Positions 43,183-52,919 are shown, counted from the first letter of the stretch. The stretch: DNA of 64,000 nt from Bin87 sp965232895 (GCA_965232895.1 OZ247430.1:3286001-3350000), one strand, 5' to 3'. The notes: generated by a model from the letters alone, not told the origin. Translations and numbers: made by a program.

Positions 43183-44634
43183 GCAGGGGCGAATAATTAT
43201 TCGCCCCATAGGCATCAAGTTAAGGGAAGCTGCCGGTAAGATGGTGATTGCATTCCAATCAATCGCCACCGGAGCTTCCCATGAGCAGTGTGCCAGAAGT
43301 TGCCCAGGCCATGAGCCGGGTTCTCACCGGAGTGGCCCAGCAGGCCGCCGCCGAGACGGGGCTGGTGCAACGGCGTTCCAAACTCACCGGTCCCGGCTTG
43401 GTGCAGACCCTGGTTTTCGGTTGGCTGGCCGACCCGGACGCCAGCCTCAGTTCGCTGACCCAGATGGCGGCCACGCTGGGGGTGACCATCAGTCCCCAGG
43501 GCCTGTTCCAGCGGTTCACGCCCCAAGGGGCGGAATGTCTGTACCGAGTTTTGCAAGAGGCTTTGGGTCAAGTTATTGACGCCGAACCGGTGGCGATTCC
43601 GCTACTGCGGCGCTTCACCGCCGTGTTGATCCAGGACAGCTCGGTCATCATGCTGCCCGACGGACTGAGCGAGGTCTGGGCCGGTTGCGGCGGCAGCGGT
43701 TCCTATGGACAGTCAGCCCTGAAACTACAGGTCCGGCTGGATTTGACCACTGGACTGATGCTGGGGCCTTTTCTGACTGATGGGCGAACCCCGGACAGCA
43801 ATTCTGCGGTGCAGACGGCGCCGGTCCCAGCTGGCGCGCTGCGCATTGCCGACTTGGGGTATTACCGACTGGATACCTTCCGGGAATTGGCGGCGCAAGG
43901 GGGCTATTTCCTGTCTCGGTACAAAGCCGGAACCAAACTCTACCGGCATGATGGCGCGGAACTGGACCTGCGGAAGCTGCTGTCCACTCCGTCGGCAACC
44001 GGCATTGACCGGCCGGTATTGCTGGGGCGCGCCCACCGCTTGCCTGTCCGCCTGCTGGCCGTCAAAGCGCCCCCAGAAGTGAGCGCCCAGCGGCGGCGGC
44101 AACTCAAAGACCACGCCCGCAAGAAAGGTCAGCAGCCCAGCAAAACCCGGTTGGCCTTATGCGACTGGACCATCTACGTTACCAACGCGCTCCCATCCCA
44201 GATCAGCCGAGATGAGGCAATGGTATTGGCGCGGGCGCGCTGGCAGATTGAACTGCTTTTCAAACTGTGGAAGCAACACGGAGGCATTGACCGCTGGCGC
44301 TCCGCCAATCCCTGGCGGATCCTCTGTGAGGTCTATGCCAAACTGACCGCCATGGTCATCCTGCACTGGACTTTGCTGACTGCGGTCTGGATGTACCCGG
44401 ACCGAAGCCTGGTCAAGGCCGCCGCCGCCGTCCGTCGCTACGCCGTAATGCTGGCTACTGCCATGACCGGACTACTTACGGCAACCATGGTCATCGAGCA
44501 GATTGGCTTATGCCTGCGCGCCGGGTGTAAAATCCAGCGGCGTCGTCAACGCCCCGGGTCATATCAACTACTACTCGCCCTAACCGACGACGCTTAACTT
44601 GATGCCTATGGGGCGAATAATCATTCGCCCCTGC
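43183..44634 (+). mobile_element. IS4-type insertion sequence with palindromic ends
   Basis: A complete element with one transposase. Inner inverted ends are ATAGGCATCAAGTTAAG at 43208-43224 and its complement at 44593-44609. Outside them lie 22-bp palindromes (43186-43207 and 44610-44631) that are also 21/22 identical direct repeats of each other. The outermost GCAGGGGCG/CGCCCCTGC bases suggest the element sits in, and duplicated, a palindromic site. No ordinary 9-12 bp target duplication was found. Confidence 0.8.
43281..44597 (+). CDS. IS4-family transposase
   Basis: The 438-residue protein is a full-length DDE transposase: AVLIQDSSVIMLPDGLSEVW with the first Asp, LGYYRLDTFRELAAQGGYFL with the second and RARWQIELLFKLWKQHGGID with the YREK-like Glu region of the IS4 group. 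No stop or frameshift is seen, so it may be active. The ATG at 43281 follows GGAGCTTCCC. It fills the insertion sequence at 43183-44634. Confidence 0.92.
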   Translation: MSSVPEVAQAMSRVLTGVAQQAAAETGLVQRRSKLTGPGLVQTLVFGWLADPDASLSSLTQMAATLGVTISPQGLFQRFTPQGAECLYRVLQEALGQVIDAEPVAIPLLRRFTAVLIQDSSVIMLPDGLSEVWAGCGGSGSYGQSALKLQVRLDLTTGLMLGPFLTDGRTPDSNSAVQTAPVPAGALRIADLGYYRLDTFRELAAQGGYFLSRYKAGTKLYRHDGAELDLRKLLSTPSATGIDRPVLLGRAHRLPVRLLAVKAPPEVSAQRRRQLKDHARKKGQQPSKTRLALCDWTIYVTNALPSQISRDEAMVLARARWQIELLFKLWKQHGGIDRWRSANPWRILCEVYAKLTAMVILHWTLLTAVWMYPDRSLVKAAAAVRRYAVMLATAMTGLLTATMVIEQIGLCLRAGCKIQRRRQRPGSYQLLLALTDDA

Positions 44635-44802
44635 CTTTTCTACAATGGGAAAGTGATGTGGCGCCACGGTTTCAGGAAGGTCAGGATACTGGGGTCCGAT
44701 TATTCGTACCTGGCCAGCGCCGAGTTGCTGGCCGGGAGCCGCATACCGGTTGATATGGCGCCCGGCGGAACCGTCGCCAGCGCCGAGTTGGCATCCCTCT
44801 GA

Positions 44803-45582
44803 TTAACGCCATCTAGCGCCCCTGCCCGCGTCCAGGTAGTCTTGCGCGGAGCCGAGGCCCTCCAGCGCCAGCCCGTAGCCCAGGATGTCGTGGAGGACAC
44901 CTTTGACCTGGTGGGTGAGGAGCGCCCGCGAATAGCGCAGCACCAGGCGCGGTTGCTGAGCGAGTTGGCGAGCCAGTTCCCAGGCCCGGGGCAGCAACTC
45001 ATCGGGTGGGAGCACCTCGGCAACCAGCCCGAGTTCCTGGGCCTTTTCCGCGTCCAGCATCTGGCCGGTGAGCAGGAAATAGCGACCCCGGTTCAGACCC
45101 AGCAGCAACGGATAGATGATGTGCATTCCGTCACCGGGGGTCAGTCCGCTCATGAAGTGGCCCGAATCCTGGAACGTGGTGTGCGGCGCGGCCAGGACGA
45201 TATCGCTGAGCAACGGCAGTTCCGAGTGACGCAGCGCGGGCCCGTTGATGGCCGCGATGATCGGCACCTCGATGTTCAGCAGGTTGCCCAGCAGGTGCTT
45301 GCCTTCCCAGTAGGTGGCGTCCCACTGCTCCGGCGTCCGGCGCGGCACGGTGTCGCTGCTGCCGGCCGGACCGGTGAACCCCTGGCCGGCGCCGGTCATG
45401 ATGATCACCTTGTTCTCCGGGTCAGTCCCGATGGTGTGAAACACCTCGGGCAGTTCGGTGTGCGGGCCGGCGCCCCATTGCAGCGTGTCCCCGTCGCTGT
45501 GCAACGTCATCAGGAGGATGCCGTCCTCGCGTTCGAATCTGGCAAACTGGAACCGGTCCTGGTAGTCCTCAAGCCGTGCCAT
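44803..45582 (-). CDS. Enoyl-CoA hydratase/isomerase family protein
   Basis: The 259-residue protein is a crotonase: VIIMTGAGQGFTGPAGSSD, PIIAAINGPALRHSELPLLS and FQDSGHFMSGLTPGDGMHII. The usual oxyanion-hole and catalytic Glu positions carry different residues (for example PALRHSELP and SGLTPGDG), so hydratase activity is uncertain; isomerase, dehalogenase or hydrolase roles are possible. The ATG at 45582 follows AAAGGAGACG. Divergent to the ureohydrolase gene. Confidence 0.85.
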   Translation of the reverse strand: MARLEDYQDRFQFARFEREDGILLMTLHSDGDTLQWGAGPHTELPEVFHTIGTDPENKVIIMTGAGQGFTGPAGSSDTVPRRTPEQWDATYWEGKHLLGNLLNIEVPIIAAINGPALRHSELPLLSDIVLAAPHTTFQDSGHFMSGLTPGDGMHIIYPLLLGLNRGRYFLLTGQMLDAEKAQELGLVAEVLPPDELLPRAWELARQLAQQPRLVLRYSRALLTHQVKGVLHDILGYGLALEGLGSAQDYLDAGRGARWR

Positions 45583-45617
45583 GGTCGTCTCCTTTTCTTT
45601 CAGCATTTGCGGTCAAG

Positions 45618-45623
45618 TATAAT
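45618..45623 (+). promoter_or_regulatory. Possible -10 box upstream of the ureohydrolase
   Basis: A perfect TATAAT lies about 90 bp upstream of the ureohydrolase start, in the gap between two divergent genes. No good -35 box sits at 16-18 bp spacing, so the call is weak. Confidence 0.35.
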
Positions 45624-45712
45624 CAACAACTCCCGGAGACGTGGAACTTCCGAAGATTTGCACAACCGCTTTTGGCCGTCACGGTCTCCCGTTACACAGC
45701 AGGTTAATCGAC

Positions 45713-46705
45713 ATGACCGCATCGAACTTCAACATAGGACCACAATATCTGTCCGGCGCGTCGCCTGGCGATGTTGCGCCCCTGGACCGCAGGCCGCGAA
45801 CGATGTTCCGGTCGCCCCGCTGTGTCGATATGGATCAGCTGGACACGGACATCGCGTTCGTGGGGATGCCCTTCGACCAGGGTACGTTCGGCCGCCCCGG
45901 AGCCCGCTATGGACCGGATGCGCTGCGGGACGCGCCACGGGCCTATTCGTACCTGGATCCCTACGGGCAGGGGCAGGACGCCGAGGGCTTCTTCGACGCG
46001 GACGCCGGAGACGAACTCCTGCGGGGCATCACCATGGCGGACTGCGGCAACGTGACCGTGAACCCTTCGGACGTGGTGCACAATTTCGAGCGGCTGGCCG
46101 GCGTGGTGTCGCGGATCGCCGAGCGCGGCGCGTTTCCCGTGATCCTCGGCGGTGACCACGCGATCACCTTCCCGGCGGTGGCCGGCCTGGGCCGGTTCGC
46201 GCCGTTGGACATTGTCCACTTCGACGCTCACCTGGATTACACCCACGACTACCAGGGAACCCTGCTCACCCACGGCAGCCCGATTCGCCGCTGCCATGAA
46301 CTGGAGCATGTGGGTTCAATATCGTCGGTGGGCATCCGCAGCGTGCGTCGGGCTCCGTATGAGGAGGCCATGGCCCACGGAAACACCATCGTGACCACCC
46401 GACAGTTCCGCGAAATGGGTCCCGAAGCCGTTGCCCAGAGCCTGCCCGTCGGGTCCAACCTCTACATCACCTTTGACGTGGACGTGCTCGATCCAACCCA
46501 GGCCCCCGGCACCGGTACGCCGGAAGTGGGCGGGCTGTATTACGAGGAGTGCCGCCGTTGTTTGATTGCCCTGGTGGCCCGCGCCAACCTGGTCGCGTTT
46601 GACGTGGTGGAGGTCGCGCCGCCATACGACGTTTCCGACCTGACCGTGCAGGTGGCCACCCGACTGATCGCCGACGTTCTGGCCGCCCGTTTTCCGTCCC
46701 GCTGA
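45713..46705 (+). CDS. Ureohydrolase (agmatinase-like)
   Basis: The 330-residue protein is an arginase/agmatinase-superfamily enzyme with the manganese motifs LGGDHAI, HFDAHLDYTHD and FDVDVLDPTQAPGTGTPE. GTGTPEVGG is the agmatinase-type ending of the third motif. It probably hydrolyses a guanidino compound to urea and an amine; agmatine is the default, guanidinobutyrate or formiminoglutamate analogues are possible. The ATG at 45713 is the first plausible Met; upstream residues look untranslated. Confidence 0.88.
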   Translation: MTASNFNIGPQYLSGASPGDVAPLDRRPRTMFRSPRCVDMDQLDTDIAFVGMPFDQGTFGRPGARYGPDALRDAPRAYSYLDPYGQGQDAEGFFDADAGDELLRGITMADCGNVTVNPSDVVHNFERLAGVVSRIAERGAFPVILGGDHAITFPAVAGLGRFAPLDIVHFDAHLDYTHDYQGTLLTHGSPIRRCHELEHVGSISSVGIRSVRRAPYEEAMAHGNTIVTTRQFREMGPEAVAQSLPVGSNLYITFDVDVLDPTQAPGTGTPEVGGLYYEECRRCLIALVARANLVAFDVVEVAPPYDVSDLTVQVATRLIADVLAARFPSR

Positions 46706-46718
46706 TCAACTCCAGCCA

Positions 46719-47804
46719 GTGCACGATTCCTCGCTGCTGGTCAATTCGTCGGAGTTTGTGGCCGCTGTAGAACCGGCGATCCTGCACGCGCGCCGCCGCG
46801 TGCTGTTCCAGGTGATGACCTTCGAACTGGATTCGGTGGGGCGGCATTTCTGGGACCTGCTCGTCCGCTCGCCGGCTGAAGAAAAGGTCCTGTGCGTTGA
46901 CGCATTCTCCACCGCCAAGATCAGCGATGATCTGGTCTTCAGCCCCCGGTGGGTGTTGGATTCGGACTTCCGCCGCGAGGCCGGCGAAACGCGGCGCCTG
47001 CTGCGCCAATCCAAACTGGAAGGCGTCCGCATTGTCGTCACCAACCCCATGGGCAGCCTGTGGCGCAAGTACCCATTCCGCAACCACAAGAAAATGATGG
47101 TCGTTGACGACCAGGGTTTTCTTGGCGGCATCAACCTGAGTGAGCACAATTTCAGGTGGCCGGACCTGATGATGCGGACCGACTGCCCGGCCCTGGTGGA
47201 CGCCCTGGCTCGGGACTTTTATCGCACGCTGGACGGAGTGAACGCTTCGCAGGCCCGGTCCACGCCGCTGGGGAGGCTGTTCTTCCTTGATGGCCGCCGC
47301 AGCCGTTCCGAGTACGACGCATTATTCGAAATCATAGGCCAGGCCAGGGAGTCGGTCGACGTGGTCACGCCCTATGTTACGGATCCGCTGCTGCGGCGCC
47401 TCGCCGAGCTGCCGTCATCGGTCAGGGTTCGGGTTATCAATCCGGCCCACAATAACAAGGCCGTGCTGCAACAGGCATTGTTCCGCGCGGCCTCCGGGTC
47501 AAATCTCGAAATCTTTTTGTATCAGCCGGAAATGTGCCACGTCAAAGCCATTCTGGTCGACGGCTCGCAACTCATCCTGGGCAGTTGCAATTTCGATCTC
47601 GTGGCCTACGACTTGCAACAGGAGCTTGTGCTTTGCACCGACGACCCCGCGTTGGTTGATCAGTTCCGCAAAAGGGTCCTGGGCCCACTGCTGGCCAACA
47701 GTTTGCCAGCCAAGTCCGCCCCGGCGCGTCTGTATCACCGGGGCGGCCTCGTCGTGCAACTGTTGCAGTGGTACGTCAGCGTACTCAGCCGGTTGGCGCG
47801 TTAG
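46719..47804 (+). CDS. Phospholipase D-like (cardiolipin-synthase-like) protein
   Basis: The 361-residue protein has two HKD motifs: NHKKMMVVDDQGFLGGINLS (about residue 125) and CHVKAILVDGSQLILGSCNF (about 290). Spacing and two-domain layout match the PLD superfamily; cardiolipin synthase is the nearest role. There are no N-terminal membrane helices. The GTG at 46719 has no clear ribosome binding site, but the gene starts 14 bp after the ureohydrolase stop, suggesting coupling. Confidence 0.85.
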   Translation: MHDSSLLVNSSEFVAAVEPAILHARRRVLFQVMTFELDSVGRHFWDLLVRSPAEEKVLCVDAFSTAKISDDLVFSPRWVLDSDFRREAGETRRLLRQSKLEGVRIVVTNPMGSLWRKYPFRNHKKMMVVDDQGFLGGINLSEHNFRWPDLMMRTDCPALVDALARDFYRTLDGVNASQARSTPLGRLFFLDGRRSRSEYDALFEIIGQARESVDVVTPYVTDPLLRRLAELPSSVRVRVINPAHNNKAVLQQALFRAASGSNLEIFLYQPEMCHVKAILVDGSQLILGSCNFDLVAYDLQQELVLCTDDPALVDQFRKRVLGPLLANSLPAKSAPARLYHRGGLVVQLLQWYVSVLSRLAR

Positions 47805-47863
47805 CCTCGACTGATTGCGGCCGGGTTTCGACACGGCCAACCGCGGCGGCGACCGGAGCGCTG

Positions 47864-48415
47864 CTAAATCGGGAGTTTGGGCTCCGTGCCGTCGGGCACG
47901 TCGATGTCAAACGCGTTGGCGTTGAAGGCCAGGAGCGAGTAGTACCCGAAGAGCGTGGTCAGCTCGGTCAACCCCAGGGCGCCGAACTGGTCGATGGCGG
48001 CCTGGAAGGTCGGTTCGGTGACGCGGTGGTTGTTGAACAGCTCGGTGGCATAGTTCACCACGGCCTGCTCGTCCGACGGCAGTTGCGGCAATGCTTTGCG
48101 GTCACGCAGGTTGTCAACGAACTCCGCGCTGATTCCCTGCTCCTTGGCTCGGACGGAATGGGCGTGCCAGATGTACTGGCAGTCCATGTTCCGCGCCGTG
48201 AGTATCATAGCCAGTTCCTGGATTCTCTTGGGCAGCGAGGACTCGTCGCGCAGGTAGTTGACGAGGTGGTTGGCTCGCTTACGCATCTCGGGGCTGTTGA
48301 TCATGGCAGAGCCAGGACCACTGGAAACCACTCCGCCGGAATCGGCGGTCTCGTGATCAAAGGCTTCTCGCAATTGTTCCGGGACCTGGTCTCGGGTCAA
48401 GATTGGCGTCCGCAT
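47864..48415 (-). CDS. Carboxymuconolactone-decarboxylase-like protein
   Basis: The 183-residue protein is an AhpD/CMD-fold helical protein: RIQELAMILTARNMDCQYIW followed by HAHSVRAKEQGIS, then FGALGLTELTTLFGYYSLLA. The usual C-x-x-C is reduced to one Cys (DCQYIWHAH), as in the decarboxylase branch rather than the AhpD peroxidase branch. The ATG at 48415 follows GGAGG. Divergent to the phosphotriesterase-like gene. Confidence 0.85.
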   Translation of the reverse strand: MRTPILTRDQVPEQLREAFDHETADSGGVVSSGPGSAMINSPEMRKRANHLVNYLRDESSLPKRIQELAMILTARNMDCQYIWHAHSVRAKEQGISAEFVDNLRDRKALPQLPSDEQAVVNYATELFNNHRVTEPTFQAAIDQFGALGLTELTTLFGYYSLLAFNANAFDIDVPDGTEPKLPI

Positions 48416-48634
48416 GTTGGCCTCCCAAAGCTTTTGGGCCAATATAGACTGGCGAATGATTGCGCAGCAAGTCGCGCTGCCCGGCGTGCCTTCCGCGGAG
48501 CAAGTGATTCGGTGGTCCGCACCCGATTCGTTCACGTCAAGGCGCGCCTGACCCTGCGCTCCCGGTTCGTATTCCTCATATCGCTTTGGCGGAATTCGTA
48601 ATAGAATACCTGCATTCACCCGTGGCCAGGAGGG

Positions 48635-49594
48635 ATGGCAATGGCAACCGTGAACAGCGTGACGGGGCCGATCGACACCGACGACCTGGGGTTCACCCTC
48701 AGCCACGAGCACGTGGGAACCAATGCCGCCGGCCTGCGCCATACCTACCCGGAGATCATCGACCGTGAGGGCGTCCGCGAACAGTCCATCGCCGCCATGC
48801 GCGCCGTGAGGGAAGACGGTGTGCGCACCATCATCGACGTGAGCACCTTCGACCTGGGGCGGGACGTGCAACTGATCCGCGAAGTGGCCTTGGGCAGCGA
48901 AATGCAGGTGGTCGTCGCCACCGGCAACCACCTGGCCGTGCCCCGGCCTTTCGGTGAAATCTCTCCGGACGTAATCGCCGAGCTCTACGTTCGCGAAATC
49001 GAGGAGGGCATCGAGGGCACCGGTATCAAGGCCGGCATCATCAAGGTAGCCAGCGACGAGGGCGGGATTACCGCGCCACAAGAGAATGTGCTGCGGGCGG
49101 CGGCGCGCGCCCAGAAAGCCACGGGCGTGCCCATTTCGACCCACACCTGGTCGCCGGAACGCATCGGCGATGCCCAGGTGCGTATCCTCGAGGAGGAGGG
49201 CGTCGACCTGGACCGCGTGTACATCGGCCACAGCAATGACGACACCGACCTGGAGTACCTGCTGGGCCTGCTGAACAAGGGCGTGTGGTTGGGCCTGGAC
49301 CGCTATCCCGGCGGCTTCCGCCCCGGCACTCCGGACTGGGAGCAGCGGACGGAAGTGGCCAAGGCGTTGATGGACGCCGGGTTTACGCACCGCATATTCC
49401 TCTCCCACGACTACTCGGTGCCCAAGGCGCGCTACGGCGCGGAGGTGCAGGAACAGCGCCGCCGGGCCAATCCCGACGGCTATAACTTCATCCCGCGTTA
49501 CGTGCTGCCCCGCCTGAGGGAAATGGGAGCGTCCGACGCGGACATTCACCGGATCACCGTGGAAAACGCCCGACGCTTCTTCGCCGGCGAGTAA
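48635..49594 (+). CDS. Phosphotriesterase-family hydrolase
   Basis: The 319-residue amidohydrolase has the PTE-family metal ligands: LSHEHVG, the Lys in IIKVASDEGG, STHTW, YIGHSNDD and the final Asp in LSHDYS. The family includes lactonases and esterases more often than true phosphotriesterases. It is the first gene of a run with a transporter and a ThDP enzyme, so it may start breakdown of an imported ester or lactone. An alternative start is two codons downstream. Confidence 0.9.
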   Translation: MAMATVNSVTGPIDTDDLGFTLSHEHVGTNAAGLRHTYPEIIDREGVREQSIAAMRAVREDGVRTIIDVSTFDLGRDVQLIREVALGSEMQVVVATGNHLAVPRPFGEISPDVIAELYVREIEEGIEGTGIKAGIIKVASDEGGITAPQENVLRAAARAQKATGVPISTHTWSPERIGDAQVRILEEEGVDLDRVYIGHSNDDTDLEYLLGLLNKGVWLGLDRYPGGFRPGTPDWEQRTEVAKALMDAGFTHRIFLSHDYSVPKARYGAEVQEQRRRANPDGYNFIPRYVLPRLREMGASDADIHRITVENARRFFAGE

Positions 49595-49626
49595 TACCGC
49601 AGTCGAGACCCTACGGTAAAACAGTC

Positions 49627-51144
49627 GTGATATCGTCGCTGGCGCGAAGCGCCCACTATAAGTGGTACGCCTTCGCCACCCTGGCGGTGGGCACCTTCGC
49701 CTCCGTGGTTGACCATGGCAGCGTGGGTGTGGCGCTGCCGAGCATCGCGACCTATTTCCAGACCGACATTCCCAGCGTGCAATGGCTGGTGATCGGATAC
49801 GCGATGACGATCATCGCGCTGCTGCTGCCCATGGGCCGGCTGGCGGATATCATCACCTCGAAACGGGTGTATATCATCGGTTCGGTTGTGACCATTGCCG
49901 GTTCCATCGCCGCCGGTACGTCTGACGATCTGGGTGTGCTCATCGTATCGCGCATCGTCCAGGGCACCGGCGCCGCCATGACCCAGGGCACCGGCATGGC
50001 CATCATGATCGGCGCGTTTCCGCCCAACGAACGCGGCAAGGCAATCGGCCTCATCATGACCATGGTCGGCACCGGGGCCGTTGCCGGCCCGGCCATGGGC
50101 GGGTTTCTTGTGGACGCCTTCGGATGGCGCTCGGTGTTCTTCGCCACCATTCCCATGGTGGCGGTCAGCATCGCCATGTGTGTGGCTGTACTGGGCAACG
50201 CGAGCCAACTTGGCCCGGTTAGTGGACCGCATCGCGGTCGTTTTGACTGGCTGGGGGCATTTTTGTCGTCCAGCGCCCTGCTGGCGTTGCTGCTGGGCAT
50301 CACCAATGGACATCGCAGCGGCTGGACATCGCTGCCGATACTGGGCGCTGCCGCTGCCTTCGTGGTTCTCCTGGCAGGTTTTATCTGGTGGGAGCTGCGC
50401 ATCGCCAGCCCCATGCTGAACTTGCGATTGTTCCGACGACGCAACTTCTTCCTGGGCGTGACGGCGAACCACCTCATGTTTGTCGGCAGTTCGGCAATTT
50501 TGTTCATGACGCCGTTCTACCTGCAGAATGTTCTGGGCTACAGCCCGTCCGTGGCGGGTTTGTGCGTGGTGCCGGGCGCGCTGTGCATGGCGATGCTGGG
50601 GCCGCTCAGCGGCCGGCTTTCCGACCGTTACGGTTGGCGCAAGTTCACGGTTACGGGCATGCTGCTTTCCATCACCGGCATTGCGATTCTCTCCCAGGCG
50701 AACGCCGATTCTTCACTGTTCCAGGTGATCCCCGGACTGATGCTCACCTCCAGCGGAATGGGCACCTTCTATTCGCCCAACTCAAGCTCCATACTGAGTG
50801 CGGTTGAAAGGGAAAGCCACGGCGTCGTTTCGGCATTGGTCAACCTCATTCGCAACGCGGGCAACGTGGTCAGCGTCGCTGTCGCCACCGCCATCGTGAC
50901 CGCTACCATGGCTTCCATGGGTTACGAGCCCAGCCTGGACGCGGTGCGTCATGGCGCGGCCGGCGGCGTGGGAACCGCGTTCACCGTCGGCATGAAATAC
51001 GCGTTCTTCACCATGATCGGCGCGCTGACGGTCGCGCTTATTTTGTCGGCGTTGCCCACTCACCGGGAGGTACAGGCCGGTCCGACGCCGGTTACTCGGG
51101 AACCAGCCTTGCGTCCGGTCACCAGCCAGGGACAGGAGGATTAA
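49627..51144 (+). CDS. DHA2-family MFS transporter (14 helices)
   Basis: The 505-residue protein has about 14 hydrophobic segments, the loop GRLADIITSKRVY and motif C-like GTGAVAGPAMGGFLVDAFGW, the layout of drug:H+ antiporter family 2 (EmrB/QacA-like). The GTG at 49627 lies 32 bp after the phosphotriesterase-like gene and the next gene starts 2 bp after its stop. It may move a substrate or product of the neighbouring enzymes. Confidence 0.9.
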   Translation: MISSLARSAHYKWYAFATLAVGTFASVVDHGSVGVALPSIATYFQTDIPSVQWLVIGYAMTIIALLLPMGRLADIITSKRVYIIGSVVTIAGSIAAGTSDDLGVLIVSRIVQGTGAAMTQGTGMAIMIGAFPPNERGKAIGLIMTMVGTGAVAGPAMGGFLVDAFGWRSVFFATIPMVAVSIAMCVAVLGNASQLGPVSGPHRGRFDWLGAFLSSSALLALLLGITNGHRSGWTSLPILGAAAAFVVLLAGFIWWELRIASPMLNLRLFRRRNFFLGVTANHLMFVGSSAILFMTPFYLQNVLGYSPSVAGLCVVPGALCMAMLGPLSGRLSDRYGWRKFTVTGMLLSITGIAILSQANADSSLFQVIPGLMLTSSGMGTFYSPNSSSILSAVERESHGVVSALVNLIRNAGNVVSVAVATAIVTATMASMGYEPSLDAVRHGAAGGVGTAFTVGMKYAFFTMIGALTVALILSALPTHREVQAGPTPVTREPALRPVTSQGQED

Positions 51145-51146
51145 AC

Positions 51147-52850
51147 ATGACAACCACCACCCCAAAGGACTGCGGCGAAGGAATCCTTGAAGCCTTCCGC
51201 AACCTGGGCATAGATTACATAATCTCGTCACCGGGTTCGGAGTGGGCTCCGGTATGGGAAGCGCTGGCCCGCCAGAAGGTCAACGAAACGCCCGGGCCGC
51301 AGTACATCAACTGCTGGCACGAGACCCTGGCCGTTAACATGGCCAGCGGGTACACCCGGGTCACCGGCCGGATGCAGGCGGTCCTGCTGCACGCCGGCGT
51401 CGGCCTGCTGCAGGGCAGCATGGGCGTGCACGGCGCCATGATCGGCGAGGTGCCGATGCTGGTGTGCTCCGGCGAGGCGACCAGCTATGGCGAAGACCCT
51501 GAGATCGACCCCCAGGGGCAGTGGTACCGCAACCTCAGTGTGGTGGGCGGGCCCGACCGGTTCGCCGACGCCTTCACCAAATGGAGCGGAAGGGCCACCA
51601 GCCCGCACACCGTGTACGAGCAGCTGGTGCGGGCCGGCGAACTGGCCCAGCGGGTTCCCCAGGGGCCGTCCTTCATGAACATCCCCATTGAGACCATGGT
51701 GCATTCCTGGACGCCGCCGGCAAAGCTGCGCGCCATCCCGTCCGCGCCCAAAATCCGCCCGGCGGACCAGGACATCGCGGCACTGGCCGACCTGGTTGCC
51801 GGAAGCAAGTCGCCGTTGGTCATCACGGACAGCGCCGGGCGCGAAGTCGAGGGGTTCAACAATCTCGTCGCGCTGGCCGAGATGTTCGCCATTCCGGTGG
51901 TGGAGAGCGCGGCGCTGTACGCCAACTTCCCCAAGGGTCACCCACTGTATCTGGGCGGCCAGCCGGAACGTTATCTCCAGCAGGCCGACCTGGTGATCCT
52001 GGCCGGCAGCCGCGCCCCCTGGTATCCGCCGCAGGCCGGCCCGCAACATGCCACCGTCGTGGCCATGGGCGAGACCACGGTCAAGGACTACATGGTGTAC
52101 CAGAACCTCTTCGCGGACCGCTACGTCGAAGGGGATCTCACCATCGGGTTGGGTCTGCTGGTCGAGGCGTTGCAACCCGCCGTGGCCAGTCGCCGGGACG
52201 AGATCGAAGCGCGGCGTCTGCGCTGGGCTGCGGAACATGATCGGTTGGCCGAGGAAACCTACGCGGCGGAGGCTGCGGCCAGCGGCAGCCGGCCCATCGA
52301 TCCAGCCTGGCTATGCGCCGTGCTGAGCGAGGTCATGCCCGACAACGTCGTCTACGCCGAGGAAGTCACCACCCACCGCGGCGCCATAGGTCGACACGTC
52401 GTCTGGGACCGGCCGCAGAGTTACTACAAGACCAACGGAGGCCTGGGGCAAGGCCTGGGACTGGCGCTGGGGGTCAAGCTGGCCAAGCCCGACCAGCCCG
52501 TGGTGGCTCTCATGGGCGACGGCGGTTTCCTGTACAACCCGGTTACGCAGTGTTTTGGCGTCGCCGGAGAGGCCAACCTGCCCTTTATGACGGTGTTGTT
52601 CAACAACGAGTGCTATGAGGCCATGCGGGGCAACCACCTGGCGTACTACCCCGACGGCGTGGCCGCGCGCTCCGACATCTGGCACGGCGTGCATATCCCC
52701 GGGCCTGATTACGCCAAGCTGGTTGAACCTTTCGGCGGCTACGGCGAACGGGTGGAGGACCCCGCCCATCTTGCCCAGGCTCTGCGCAACGGCCTGGAAG
52801 CCGTCAACGAAGGGCGCATCGCGCTAATCGACGTCGTCCTCAACAAGTAG
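51147..52850 (+). CDS. Thiamine-diphosphate enzyme (acetolactate-synthase-like)
   Basis: The 567-residue protein has the three-domain ALS/BFD layout: the catalytic Glu in NCWHETLAVNMASGY (about residue 59), a central domain, and the ThDP motif MGDGGFLYNPVTQCFGVAGE ending in the FNNE segment. It lacks the ALS-type FAD-binding stretch that I can recognise, so oxalyl-CoA/benzoylformate-decarboxylase-like or sulfopyruvate-decarboxylase-like chemistry is possible. Third gene of the run with the phosphotriesterase-like and DHA2 genes. Confidence 0.88.
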   Translation: MTTTTPKDCGEGILEAFRNLGIDYIISSPGSEWAPVWEALARQKVNETPGPQYINCWHETLAVNMASGYTRVTGRMQAVLLHAGVGLLQGSMGVHGAMIGEVPMLVCSGEATSYGEDPEIDPQGQWYRNLSVVGGPDRFADAFTKWSGRATSPHTVYEQLVRAGELAQRVPQGPSFMNIPIETMVHSWTPPAKLRAIPSAPKIRPADQDIAALADLVAGSKSPLVITDSAGREVEGFNNLVALAEMFAIPVVESAALYANFPKGHPLYLGGQPERYLQQADLVILAGSRAPWYPPQAGPQHATVVAMGETTVKDYMVYQNLFADRYVEGDLTIGLGLLVEALQPAVASRRDEIEARRLRWAAEHDRLAEETYAAEAAASGSRPIDPAWLCAVLSEVMPDNVVYAEEVTTHRGAIGRHVVWDRPQSYYKTNGGLGQGLGLALGVKLAKPDQPVVALMGDGGFLYNPVTQCFGVAGEANLPFMTVLFNNECYEAMRGNHLAYYPDGVAARSDIWHGVHIPGPDYAKLVEPFGGYGERVEDPAHLAQALRNGLEAVNEGRIALIDVVLNK

Positions 52851-52919
52851 TGGACAGCAAGCACGGAACCCCATACTCATCAGCAGTGCGTACCGGAAGG
52901 TGCGATTGGAGGCTGCGTC

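Noticed and set aside
48416..49549. Extension of the carboxymuconolactone-decarboxylase-like frame upstream to 49549
   Set aside because: The extra sequence is antisense to the phosphotriesterase-like gene, and a GGAGG site marks a start at 48415.
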